Positions 7,848 to 15,906 of a stretch of DNA of 64,000 nt are shown here, in pieces. Origin of the DNA: Ignavibacteriota bacterium (GTDB lineage: Bacteria; Bacteroidota; Ignavibacteria; Ignavibacteriales; Melioribacteraceae). Made by a program: the position numbers and the translations under genes. Positions within the stretch are counted from its first letter, which is position 1. Each line of letters begins with the position of its first letter. The notes under the pieces were generated by a model. That model saw nothing but the letters and a program-made list of their open reading frames with translations, searched no databases and was not told the DNA's origin. The stretch spans positions 1 through 64,000 of the forward strand of contig PAAX01000026.1 in the NCBI GenBank assembly GCA_002698995.1. Direction: 5' to 3'.

Positions 7848-9191
7848 CTATTTGATTTTTAATTCCTCTAGATTTGTCGGTTTAGCAATAATTTTTAATC
7901 CAGAATCAAGCATAAACATTGTTGGTGTTGCATAGATGTAATAATCTGCAGAGGCTTTGCTTTCCCAACCTTTTAGGTCAGATAGATTAATCCAGTCAAG
8001 ATTGTTCTCTGAAATAAAATTTAGCCAATCATCTCTTTTCTCATCTAAGGATACTGCTACTACTTCAAAACTATTCTTTGCTTTATAGAGCTTATGAATC
8101 TCTGGGAGTAAATCTTTACAATGAGGGCACCAGCTTGCATAAAATATCAGCAATATTTTATCGGCTTTGATTTCACTTAAGTTTATTTCATTTCCAGTTT
8201 CATCCGGTAAAATTATGTTTGGCGCTATTTTGCCAATTGTTAAAAGTTTACTTTGGTTTATTCTATTTTGAAGTGAGTTTTCTGTCTGTTCATCTAAGCA
8301 AAGATCATCTTTAACGACATAGTTTTCGATTATGTAATCGACTACATTATCAAATCCGAACTTCTTAAATCCATCTACTAAATAATCTGCAACATGTTGA
8401 TAGACAAATATATTAGCACTTGCTTTGGTCAATAAGGTATCCACTGCTTTTTGAAATTCTTGTTCAAGCATTCCCAAAGGTAATTGCGGATTTCTAAAGT
8501 AGGTAAGATATTCTATTGATTTATTTGTAAAGCAGTCAGAGTATATAAGTTCATCATCATTGAAATCAACATTATCGAGTGAATGTTCTTTAAGGTGTTC
8601 TAATTGTTCTTCTATCGGAATATCCGTGCTTATAACCGGAAGCTGTGAAGATTTAATAAAACGAGCTATGAATGATTCCGGTTCTTCTTGAGAAGTCATA
8701 TTTACAAATTTTAGATAATCATACTGCAGTTCATTCAGCTTTTGTTTTGTAAGATCATAATAGTCATCATTACTTGGATAGCGGGAAAGAATTAGTTGAA
8801 GAAGTTCTGATTTGGTTTTGTAATCTCTATTAAGCTTAACAAACTCATAATAAAGTTTATTGCTTTCTGAATTTACTGCATGCAATGATTCGGCAATATT
8901 TTCTGCATCTGCAGTAATTTCAATATCTTTACCATCATTAAGAAATGTGATAGATTTATGTTTACCGAAAGAAAGCCTATAAAAACCGGTACGTAAATTT
9001 TCATTTGAGAAAGAGAACTGACCGGCAGTTAAAGCAGAAATGGAATCAACAAAGGTTTGCTTTTCACCGCTAAGTGAGAATAGTATAGCTCTATTCTCAG
9101 TTACATTATCAATACTAATTTTTATCTGCTGAGCAAAACTTAATATATTTAGCAGAATGAGAAGGCAAAATATTTTTAAAATAATTTTCAT
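7848..9191 (-). CDS. TlpA-like periplasmic thioredoxin-fold protein
   Basis: A 447-residue exported protein with a signal peptide at about 1-22. It has a long N-terminal region of the kind found in Bacteroidota TlpA/AhpC-TSA proteins (first ~85 residues beta-rich, then helical), and a C-terminal thioredoxin fold from about 320. The active site is WCPHC with C355 and C358, and the cis-Pro loop is near YATPTMFML. It probably reduces or isomerises disulfides in the periplasm. The ATG at 9191 was chosen over an upstream TTG because the signal peptide then starts normally (MKIILKIFC). No cytochrome or maturation partner is adjacent, so the substrate is unknown. Confidence 0.87.
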   Translation of the reverse strand: MKIILKIFCLLILLNILSFAQQIKISIDNVTENRAILFSLSGEKQTFVDSISALTAGQFSFSNENLRTGFYRLSFGKHKSITFLNDGKDIEITADAENIAESLHAVNSESNKLYYEFVKLNRDYKTKSELLQLILSRYPSNDDYYDLTKQKLNELQYDYLKFVNMTSQEEPESFIARFIKSSQLPVISTDIPIEEQLEHLKEHSLDNVDFNDDELIYSDCFTNKSIEYLTYFRNPQLPLGMLEQEFQKAVDTLLTKASANIFVYQHVADYLVDGFKKFGFDNVVDYIIENYVVKDDLCLDEQTENSLQNRINQSKLLTIGKIAPNIILPDETGNEINLSEIKADKILLIFYASWCPHCKDLLPEIHKLYKAKNSFEVVAVSLDEKRDDWLNFISENNLDWINLSDLKGWESKASADYYIYATPTMFMLDSGLKIIAKPTNLEELKIK

Positions 9192-9400
9192 ATTATTTTG
9201 TGAGCTCAAAGTTTTTCAAAAAATGTTTTACACCCGTGTGTAATTTTTTCTATTAGGGAGTGAATTCCATATTTAGATTACTATTCTGGAATTCACTTCA
9301 TACATAATTATCACAATAGCAAAAATAAAAGTATCTCAAATGATGTTAAATCATCTTAGTCTTAAATATTACTTCTCAGCAAACTGATGTATTAATTTAA

Positions 9401-10179
9401 CTATGAACCAACAATTACAATTTCTTTTATTTTTGAATTTGACTTAAAGTCTACTCTTTTTAAATAATTCGTTTCATAACCACCTAGCTTGTTTCTATCT
9501 CCAATATAATCTTCATTCTTGAGCAAAAACCTAAGTTGCGGATAAGAAGTTATTGTAGGATAAAATCACCGCTTAAATAGGATCAGGTAATCTCAACTTT
9601 TTTGTATTTAGTAAAAAAATCTTGAATTGTTGAGTTAATTCCTATCCCCCCTTTGGTGCGGTATTTATCAGAATAAATAGTGATCAGTCCTATTTTATTT
9701 GAATATTTCATTTGGCGATCGTCAAACTTTGGTTTGAATAAAAGATGTTCAGTATTTCCTTTAAAGGCTTTCGCAACAGTATACCTTTCTTCTGTTCCTT
9801 GATCCCACTCAGAAATATTCTCAAATATAATCTCAAAATCATTTTCTCTGTTGGAGGTTGGCATTTTATCTTCAACCTTAAACAAACCCGCTTGCTTATC
9901 TGATAAAATAAACCCTGAATGAATATTATTTAAAATATTTATTTAATAGTTTTCATCATCATTAGAATAATTGATTCTATCTTTTTCTTTGAATTGTTCG
10001 GAAGTTTGCACAGATGAATTAGATTTTTGATTTTTTTCATTAATAGCTTCAGTATTGTTTAATTGGTTTTTCTCGGAAACATTGATATTTTTATAATTTC
10101 TTGAATCAGTATATAAAGCAAACAACAGCAAAAGTAGTGTTGAAATAAAAATAAGTTTCTTTCAATTAGTCCTTATCAT
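9401..10179 (-). pseudogene. Decayed gene for an exported protein
   Basis: One interrupted coding sequence can be followed. An ATG at 10179 begins MIRTN, a TGA follows, then the same frame reads KKLIFISTLLLLLFALYTDS (signal-peptide-like) through ...NDDENY at about 9943. A TAA follows, then the same frame continues INILNNIHSGFILSDKQAG and runs to KKVEIT at 9583. A TGA follows, then SYLSGDFILQ, TAA, and a frameshift into PTITSYPQLRFLLKNEDYI ... IVIVGS, ending with TAG at 9401. Four stops and a shift across a coherent ~255-residue reading indicate a pseudogene. The two longest open pieces (10131-9943 and 9885-9583) start only at TTG codons. The family is not recognised. Confidence 0.7.
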
Positions 10180-10355
10180 GTTTTAACGAATGATTAATTA
10201 CTTTTTGTAATAAGAAAATGGTTTATTGTCTATATAACATTCTAAAGATTTTCTTCATTTATAGATTCCTAACTAATAAATTATAAATTTTTGTTTAGAC
10301 GAATATTTCACTTATTGAAATAATTTATTTGGTATTATCTAACACAAAAATTCTA

Positions 10356-10811
10356 TTATTCACGATAAGCTGTAAATTTACAGTGATAAAAACTTTGTTT
10401 ATTATAACCATACTTTATCATAAACTCCCCTTCCATCCGGTTATCATTATCACTTAAAATGGCACCAAGCTCAAAATCTTTTTCGGTTGTTCGACTACTA
10501 AAATTAACACCTTTTCCAAAGTCATTTATAATTATGATTTCACCTCTTAGTGTATAACCTTGAATAGTCCCGAAATTTGTTAAGAATATGACATCTAGTG
10601 AACTCGCATCATTTGTATTAGAAAATTCTAGAATTACTTTCTTGGAATCAAATTGATCATAACTTTTTGAATTTGAGGTTGCGATCAAACTTTTAAACTT
10701 ACCAATGCCAACATAAGTACCAGAAAATGAGTTATTACTTTGAGGATTTATTGTAGCAAGGAATATTATGAAAAAAATTAAGAAACTAATATATAATTTT
10801 TGTTTGTTCAT
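10356..10811 (-). CDS. Small exported protein of unknown function
   Basis: A 151-residue protein with a clear signal peptide (about 1-24, MNKQKLYISFLIFFIIFLATINPQS). The mature part is beta-rich with alternating hydrophobic strands (GTYVGIGKF, DVIFLTNFGTIQGYTLRGEIIIIND, EGEFMIKYGY), compatible with a lipocalin-like small barrel, but no family is recognised. It belongs to a minus-strand series of exported unknowns between the FISUMP gene and the decayed gene at 9401-10179. Confidence 0.65.
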   Translation of the reverse strand: MNKQKLYISFLIFFIIFLATINPQSNNSFSGTYVGIGKFKSLIATSNSKSYDQFDSKKVILEFSNTNDASSLDVIFLTNFGTIQGYTLRGEIIIINDFGKGVNFSSRTTEKDFELGAILSDNDNRMEGEFMIKYGYNKQSFYHCKFTAYRE

Positions 10812-10869
10812 AAAATCTATTTATTCCTTTAATTTATTTATTATGCTTTAGACTTATATTACTTTTATT

Positions 10870-11556
10870 TTAATCACTCCAAATGAGAGCACTTTCCACT
10901 GCATTTTTTAACTCAGCATATTCATGATATATTACTTGTGGCCAATGGAAACTATTTTCAAGATACTTGAATGTCTTTTCAGCCTCCTTGAATTTCTCTA
11001 AATATATTAAAACATATATTTTTGCAACTATTAATTCATAGTTCCAAATATCTTCTTCCCCATTTTCAAATATTTTAAAACCATTTCTATATTCAATTCT
11101 ATGCTTTGATTCTAATGCAAGAATATGGTTCAGTGCTTGCTGATAGTTACCACTGCTGAAATTTGCCATATATAGCAGTTCCAATTCTGGAACGCTTTTC
11201 ATATCAATATATTTATTAAAAGTTTCATAGAACTTTTGTTTATATATTTTTTCGTAATTAGTTGAACTTGTTTTATTGGATGTTTGGTGACTTGTGCTTT
11301 GATCAGAGTTATAAATAGCATTAGTTTTTTCTCTCAAATCCTCAAACATAGAACTATTACCAGATTTGGGAAACAAAAAATGTTTTGTGGCAGAAATTTG
11401 CAAATCTTCAATCTCGGGGGACGCATTCATCCCACTTGTTCTATTTACAGTTTGAACAAATTTTTTAATTACATTGTCACTGTATGATTGACCCATTATT
11501 TGGATTGATAGCATTAAAAATAGCAAAACACGAATTGCTACTATAAATATTTTCAT
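10870..11556 (-). CDS. Exported helical protein of unknown function
   Basis: A 228-residue protein. The ATG at 11556 is preferred over the one five codons upstream because AAGGGA sits at correct spacing before it. The signal peptide is about 1-23 (ending IMGQ). The C-terminal half (about 115-220) is helical with TPR-like periodicity (ELLYMANFSSGNYQQALNHIL, KIYVLIYLEKFKEAEKTFKYL), suggesting a protein-binding solenoid. The middle is Ser/Thr/Asn-rich and probably disordered. No family is assigned. It lies 42 bp downstream of the 213-residue secreted-protein gene on the same strand. Confidence 0.65.
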   Translation of the reverse strand: MKIFIVAIRVLLFLMLSIQIMGQSYSDNVIKKFVQTVNRTSGMNASPEIEDLQISATKHFLFPKSGNSSMFEDLREKTNAIYNSDQSTSHQTSNKTSSTNYEKIYKQKFYETFNKYIDMKSVPELELLYMANFSSGNYQQALNHILALESKHRIEYRNGFKIFENGEEDIWNYELIVAKIYVLIYLEKFKEAEKTFKYLENSFHWPQVIYHEYAELKNAVESALIWSD

Positions 11557-11598
11557 TTTAATCCCTTTCATAAAGATTATTATTATTGTATTATTTAA

Positions 11599-12240
11599 TT
11601 ATCTTATATCTCGATTTCCAATTAATTCACTTAATTCATCTGGGAAATATTGCGTATCAAACCATTCTGTTGTTGTAGCATACCTTATAGAATGCGGAGC
11701 ATTAAATATCAATCTGATTTTCCAACCATTACTTTCATTCAAAAGCATTATAAAAAATTGTCTATCAGCATAATATGCATATGCTTTAGATAGAAAAGTA
11801 ATGTTTTTTACTTTACCATCTTTATCTAAAGTATTTCTAAATCGTTCTGATAAAATTTGTGAACTTTTAAATGTATCTGTGTACTCATGAGATTTTTTGT
11901 AATCCCAATAAATACTAACAGTTATCGTTATGTCTAAGTTAATATGATTTTTAAGAAACGCCTCTTTCAATTTAGCTCTATTCGTATAATAATTCATATA
12001 CTTAGTATCAATATTTTGTCTTTTACTGTTGTCTTTTTCTTTGTTTAGGATAACATATACTCCCTTTTCTGAACAATAACTCACAGCTTTGTCCCAGTTC
12101 TTATTACCATAAGCCTCTGCAAAATTTAATAAAACGGATTTAATATTATCAATTTCTTTCATCATACGTGATTGTGAAAAAGAAATTGAAGTAAATATAG
12201 AAAATAGAAATATTAAATAAACCATTTTCTTTTGATTCAT
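11599..12240 (-). CDS. Exported protein, possibly NTF2/SnoaL-like fold
   Basis: A 213-residue protein with a signal peptide at about 1-23 (ending ISFSQ) and good ribosome-binding sequence AAAGGGGATAG. The mature N terminus IDNIKSVLLNFAEAYGNKNWDKAVSYCSEKGVYVI has the helix-helix-strand layout that opens NTF2/SnoaL-like folds. The rest alternates long beta strands, including NGWKIRLIFNAPH near the end, which also fits. This is a fold guess, not a family match. Neighbours on both sides are exported unknowns on the same strand. Confidence 0.6.
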   Translation of the reverse strand: MNQKKMVYLIFLFSIFTSISFSQSRMMKEIDNIKSVLLNFAEAYGNKNWDKAVSYCSEKGVYVILNKEKDNSKRQNIDTKYMNYYTNRAKLKEAFLKNHINLDITITVSIYWDYKKSHEYTDTFKSSQILSERFRNTLDKDGKVKNITFLSKAYAYYADRQFFIMLLNESNGWKIRLIFNAPHSIRYATTTEWFDTQYFPDELSELIGNRDIR

Positions 12241-12284
12241 AGTCTATCCCCTTTATTATATTTATTTATAGTTTAATGTAGAAT

Positions 12285-13028
12285 TTAACTTCCCTTAAAA
12301 CCTGATATAGTTCCAAACCTTCCTTTAACACCAAAAGGCATTTTTGCTGATAACCCAATTTGTGAATTGATATTCTTTGAACTAAATATATGTTGATTGT
12401 TTACAATCCAGTGTAAAGAAATACCTTCCATTTTCGGAAAGAAATCGGAGTCACTATAACTAAGTTTAATAACTAAATAAATATCTCCTTTATTTTTTGC
12501 TATATCTGCAAATTTTGCCTTTTCCTTACTTAACGGTAGTTTTTTTGTTATAAAACGGAAATAAGATAATCCAGGTCCAGACTGATATTCAAAAAAATTT
12601 CCAATGGACAAATTTACCTGAGGATGTGTTTTTTTGTTGGTAAAATGATCGTTCGTCCAACGGGTATAAATTCTTTTTGTCGTCATAAATAATGTTTGTG
12701 TATGAGCTTGATAGTTAATTTGATCAACTGGAATTCTAATAGCACAAATCAATTCATTCTTTTTATAATATTGTTCGGCTTGTGTTTTGTTCTCTTTAAT
12801 TCTGTTTTTATATAGAGAATTCAAATCAGAATAGCTATCATAGTCTGACTGCTCCTTATAGAAAATTTTTTCAATACTTTTACAATAGTTTTCTAAATAT
12901 TTCTCAAATTCAGAATGCGTCATAATTTTATAACTATTTCCATTCCCATCAAAAAACATATTATTTTTCGCTTGCTGAGCAAAAATAAAATTTGATATAA
13001 AAAGTAGAAGTAAAATTGCCTTTTTCAT
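12285..13028 (-). CDS. Exported protein of unknown function
   Basis: A 247-residue protein. The ATG at 13028 is chosen because GGAAGG lies just upstream and the product then starts with a standard signal peptide (MKKAILLLLFISNFIFAQQ); the frame is open 16 codons further. The mature part has a charged helical section (about 35-95, EKYLENYCKSIEKIFYKEQ) followed by a beta-rich region. No family is recognised. It is the first of four consecutive exported unknown genes and lies 84 bp downstream of the FISUMP gene. Confidence 0.65.
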   Translation of the reverse strand: MKKAILLLLFISNFIFAQQAKNNMFFDGNGNSYKIMTHSEFEKYLENYCKSIEKIFYKEQSDYDSYSDLNSLYKNRIKENKTQAEQYYKKNELICAIRIPVDQINYQAHTQTLFMTTKRIYTRWTNDHFTNKKTHPQVNLSIGNFFEYQSGPGLSYFRFITKKLPLSKEKAKFADIAKNKGDIYLVIKLSYSDSDFFPKMEGISLHWIVNNQHIFSSKNINSQIGLSAKMPFGVKGRFGTISGFKGS

Positions 13029-13112
13029 GTGACCTTCCAAAATTATTATAAAATTTATTAATACTGCTTTATACATTATTTATAGCTGCTCTGCATTTAT
13101 ATTAGGTATTAT

Positions 13113-14930
13113 TTAATCCTTGATGCAACGAACACTAAAACCAAAAGTTTTAGGTGCCCCATATTGATCAATATCACTGTCAGAATTATCCAGAAAACGC
13201 AAATCTGCATATTCTGAATTAAATTGACTTGAAGACCATAAATGAATGGAGTTCCTCAAACCGCCAAACTGACCATAAGTTACGATATCACCGCTTCTAT
13301 GTCCCGAGAATAAAGCAGTAAAACTAGATATATTTGTGCCTGCTCCGGCACCACTTCCTTCATCGACTGCTTTTAATGAATTTCCGTCATCATTTACATA
13401 AGTTGTCAAAGTTGTTAGGTCTGCAGTAGTTGGTAGATGCCATCCAGGAGGACAAATTCCTTGGGATCCTTCTGTAGTTGTATACAGCATCATTTCATCC
13501 CATTGATAGAGACCACCGTAAGTATCACAATTTGCTTCATTATCATCATAGCAGTACTTTTCAATAGTTTCATTGTCAGTTTGATCTTGTGAACCATCTA
13601 TTCTAGTACCAACATTTAAGTTTTCTTTTAACCAGCATTGAGTACCGATTTGCACTGTGTTATAAGTTTGTCCACCATAGTCAACAGTTTCTGTTCCCGG
13701 ACAGGGACCGCCATCTTCTCCGGTTTCAAATGACCATGTATCCGAATAGCTTGAGCTTCCATAATTATTTGTTGCGAGTACTCTCCAAAAATATTCCGTA
13801 TTACTATTGAGAGTTGCAGTCTCATATTTGTTATCTGTAATATTACTTGCATTTACTATTGTAGGAGTAAATGAACTGTTTTCAGCCACTTGCAATGTAT
13901 AGCTAGAAACATTGAATCTATTTTCCCAATTCAAGGTTGGTCTCATACTTTGGTTGGTAGAAGCATCACTTGGCAAAAGTTGTGTTGGGCTGGCTGGAGG
14001 ATCATTACGCAGGCATCTAACCGCGTAGCCTTCCGTATCGTCCCATGAAAAACCAAAGGAAATTCCACTTGACTTATCATCCAAAGAAAACCAAAGATTT
14101 TCACCAAGTGCTCTTGCTTTTGAACTCCATAATGTTGTGTAAACATTAATTTCGTAAAAACCTCCATCCCAAAAATATCCTTCAAGTACTGCAGAGAAAT
14201 CACTTGTGTTAGTCCCGGTTCCTGCACCACTCCCTTTACCGACTTCCTTTAATGTATTTCCATCATCATTAACTAAATTCTTTAAATGTCTAAAATCGTT
14301 TTCTGATGGAATATGCCATCCATCAGGACAAACACCTTGTGCATACTCTGAATTATCATAATCCATTATTTCATTCCAACGATATAGCCCACCATAAGTG
14401 ATACAATTAGCGGGATTGTCATCATAACAATATTTTTCGATAACTCCATTATCTGTCATATTTTGAATACCATCTATTCTAGCACCCACATTTAGATTTT
14501 CCTTAAACCAAACTTGATCACCTATAGGAACAGTAGAATAAATTTGTCCGTAATGATATACTTCATCACCTACAAGATCATCTGCAACAATTTTTATAAT
14601 AAAGTTATCACCGGAAGGAACGCTGCTGTGTTCAGAATCATGCTGCCAAATTATTGATTTACCGGTTCCCGTGTTGACGTTTGCACCAATATCACCACTT
14701 ACTTGTGTGCATGCATAATCGTATGTTTGTCCACCATCATCGGAAACTTCAATTAAAATGCTCACAATATTCTCTTCACTATCGTTTACATCATAAGTTA
14801 TAGTTATCACACCTGTTTCACTGTTGTACGAATGATCAATATTACTAACAACAGGTGCGGTATTTTGTGAATATATTCTGGAAGCAAGCAGTAATAAAAT
14901 TATAATAATAAGGTTATGTTTTAATTTCAT
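13113..14930 (-). CDS. Secreted protein with two FISUMP domains
   Basis: A 605-residue exported protein with a signal peptide at about 1-22 (ASRIYSQ) and an Ig-like strand-rich domain at about 25-115. A first Fibrobacter succinogenes major paralogous (FISUMP) domain lies at about 120-310 (VWFKENLNVGARID ... GGLYRWNEIM ... CPDGWHIPSENDF ... GYAVRCLRND). An Fn3-like domain follows at about 315-400, and a second FISUMP domain at about 410-605 (CWLKENLNVGTRID ... CPPGWHLPTTADL ... GFSVRCIKD). FISUMP domains occur on surface proteins and their role is unresolved. Unlike many relatives this one has no C-terminal sorting domain, but the gene 14 bp upstream encodes one on a separate protein. The start at 14930 follows GGAAAG. 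Confidence 0.88.
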   Translation of the reverse strand: MKLKHNLIIIILLLLASRIYSQNTAPVVSNIDHSYNSETGVITITYDVNDSEENIVSILIEVSDDGGQTYDYACTQVSGDIGANVNTGTGKSIIWQHDSEHSSVPSGDNFIIKIVADDLVGDEVYHYGQIYSTVPIGDQVWFKENLNVGARIDGIQNMTDNGVIEKYCYDDNPANCITYGGLYRWNEIMDYDNSEYAQGVCPDGWHIPSENDFRHLKNLVNDDGNTLKEVGKGSGAGTGTNTSDFSAVLEGYFWDGGFYEINVYTTLWSSKARALGENLWFSLDDKSSGISFGFSWDDTEGYAVRCLRNDPPASPTQLLPSDASTNQSMRPTLNWENRFNVSSYTLQVAENSSFTPTIVNASNITDNKYETATLNSNTEYFWRVLATNNYGSSSYSDTWSFETGEDGGPCPGTETVDYGGQTYNTVQIGTQCWLKENLNVGTRIDGSQDQTDNETIEKYCYDDNEANCDTYGGLYQWDEMMLYTTTEGSQGICPPGWHLPTTADLTTLTTYVNDDGNSLKAVDEGSGAGAGTNISSFTALFSGHRSGDIVTYGQFGGLRNSIHLWSSSQFNSEYADLRFLDNSDSDIDQYGAPKTFGFSVRCIKD

Positions 14931-14944
14931 TTTTCTTTCCGAAT

Positions 14945-15637
14945 TTATTTTGTAAGCATTAATTTTTTGGTAAGTGATTTTCCGTTCCAAATAAGTTGAT
15001 AGAAATACATTCCGCTGGATAAACCTTCAGCGTTTAATTCAATTTCATAGAAACCGGCATCTAGATTTTTATTAATGAGTATTGCTACTTCCCTACCAAG
15101 AATGTCAAATAATTTTAGTACCACATTAGATGACCCACCTAAACTTTCTTGCGGAATCGCAAATTTAATTTTGGTGGTAGGGTTAAATGGATTTGGATAA
15201 TTTTGATATAAATTAAATACATTCGGAAGCATTTCAGAATTTGAAACAAGGGATAAAGAAATTTCTTTTGAATATGATACTTTACCATCTTGATCAATTT
15301 GTTTAAGGCGATAACAAATTATTTCAAGTCCACTTTCAAATTCATCTATGAAAAAGTATTCTTTATGTGAATTTGAAGTTCCACTGCCTTCAACAAATCC
15401 AATACTTATCCAAGTTGAATCTTTGTTATCAATACTCAATTTTTGGACTTCAAAACCATGATTATTAATTTCTGTTACAGTTTCCCATTTAATTATAACT
15501 GCACCATCTTTTACAAAAGCAGTTAATAGGGATAGTTCAACTGGAAGTGGCCCTTGATTGGAGTAACCAATTCCTACTTTTGCAATAGAGCTAATGAATA
15601 AAATAATAATTATTAAAAATGTAAGTTGAATCCGCAT
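14945..15637 (-). CDS. Short secreted protein with T9SS sorting domain
   Basis: A 230-residue protein: signal peptide about 1-20, then an Fn3-like module with the phrase usual for proteins of this phylum (LPVELSLLTAFVKDGAVIIKW ... NNHGFEVQK) at about 30-135. A T9SS type A domain follows at about 148-230 (YQNYPNPFNPTTKIKFAIP ... SLTKKLMLTK). The segment after the NPFNPTT motif reads ESLGGSSN, so this copy lacks the palindrome-encoded insertion seen in three other sorting domains. It stands 14 bp before the FISUMP gene, which has no sorting domain. It may be exported together with it or be a remnant of a larger protein whose main domain has been lost. Confidence 0.85.
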   Translation of the reverse strand: MRIQLTFLIIIILFISSIAKVGIGYSNQGPLPVELSLLTAFVKDGAVIIKWETVTEINNHGFEVQKLSIDNKDSTWISIGFVEGSGTSNSHKEYFFIDEFESGLEIICYRLKQIDQDGKVSYSKEISLSLVSNSEMLPNVFNLYQNYPNPFNPTTKIKFAIPQESLGGSSNVVLKLFDILGREVAILINKNLDAGFYEIELNAEGLSSGMYFYQLIWNGKSLTKKLMLTK

Positions 15638-15664
15638 TTGTCCCTCTTATTTTTTCTTTTATTA

Positions 15665-15757
15665 TTATATTTTAGTTTCCTTTAACCATTTTAAGAATAG
15701 TAGCAAACCTGAAAGCAATAGTATTACACCGATTAATATCATTATTATATAATTCAT
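15665..15757 (-). CDS. Possible 30-residue single-span membrane miniprotein
   Basis: A short open frame, MNYIIMILIGVILLLSGL followed by LLFLKWLKETKI, with one hydrophobic helix and a positively charged tail, the layout of small membrane subunits. It lies 27 bp upstream of the T9SS-domain gene on the same strand. No convincing ribosome-binding site is visible, and hydrophobic chance frames are common in AT-rich DNA, so this is tentative. Confidence 0.3.
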   Translation of the reverse strand: MNYIIMILIGVILLLSGLLLFLKWLKETKI

Positions 15758-15906
15758 TCAATATTCACATAAACAATCATACCAACTTAAATCTCTAGAA
15801 TTCAGCTCATTTAAGAGGTGTGAGTTTCTTAGATATAAACTCTCTTTACATTTACTATAAACTTTGTTTATAGTGATACTTTTCATTTTTATTTTTATTT
15901 TCTGTT

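Noticed and set aside
9583-9885. A 100-residue gene starting at TTG
   Set aside because: The coherent sequence continues upstream of the TTG and downstream past a TGA and a frameshift, so it is a fragment of the same pseudogene rather than an independent gene.
9943-10131. A 62-residue gene starting at TTG
   Set aside because: It is in frame with sequence on both sides, separated only by single stop codons, and lacks a ribosome-binding site. It is treated as a piece of the decayed gene at 9401-10179.
13628-14230. Additional minus-strand open frames of 74 and 95 codons inside the FISUMP gene
   Set aside because: They lie in another frame of a gene with clear domain content and have no initiation signals or recognisable sequence.
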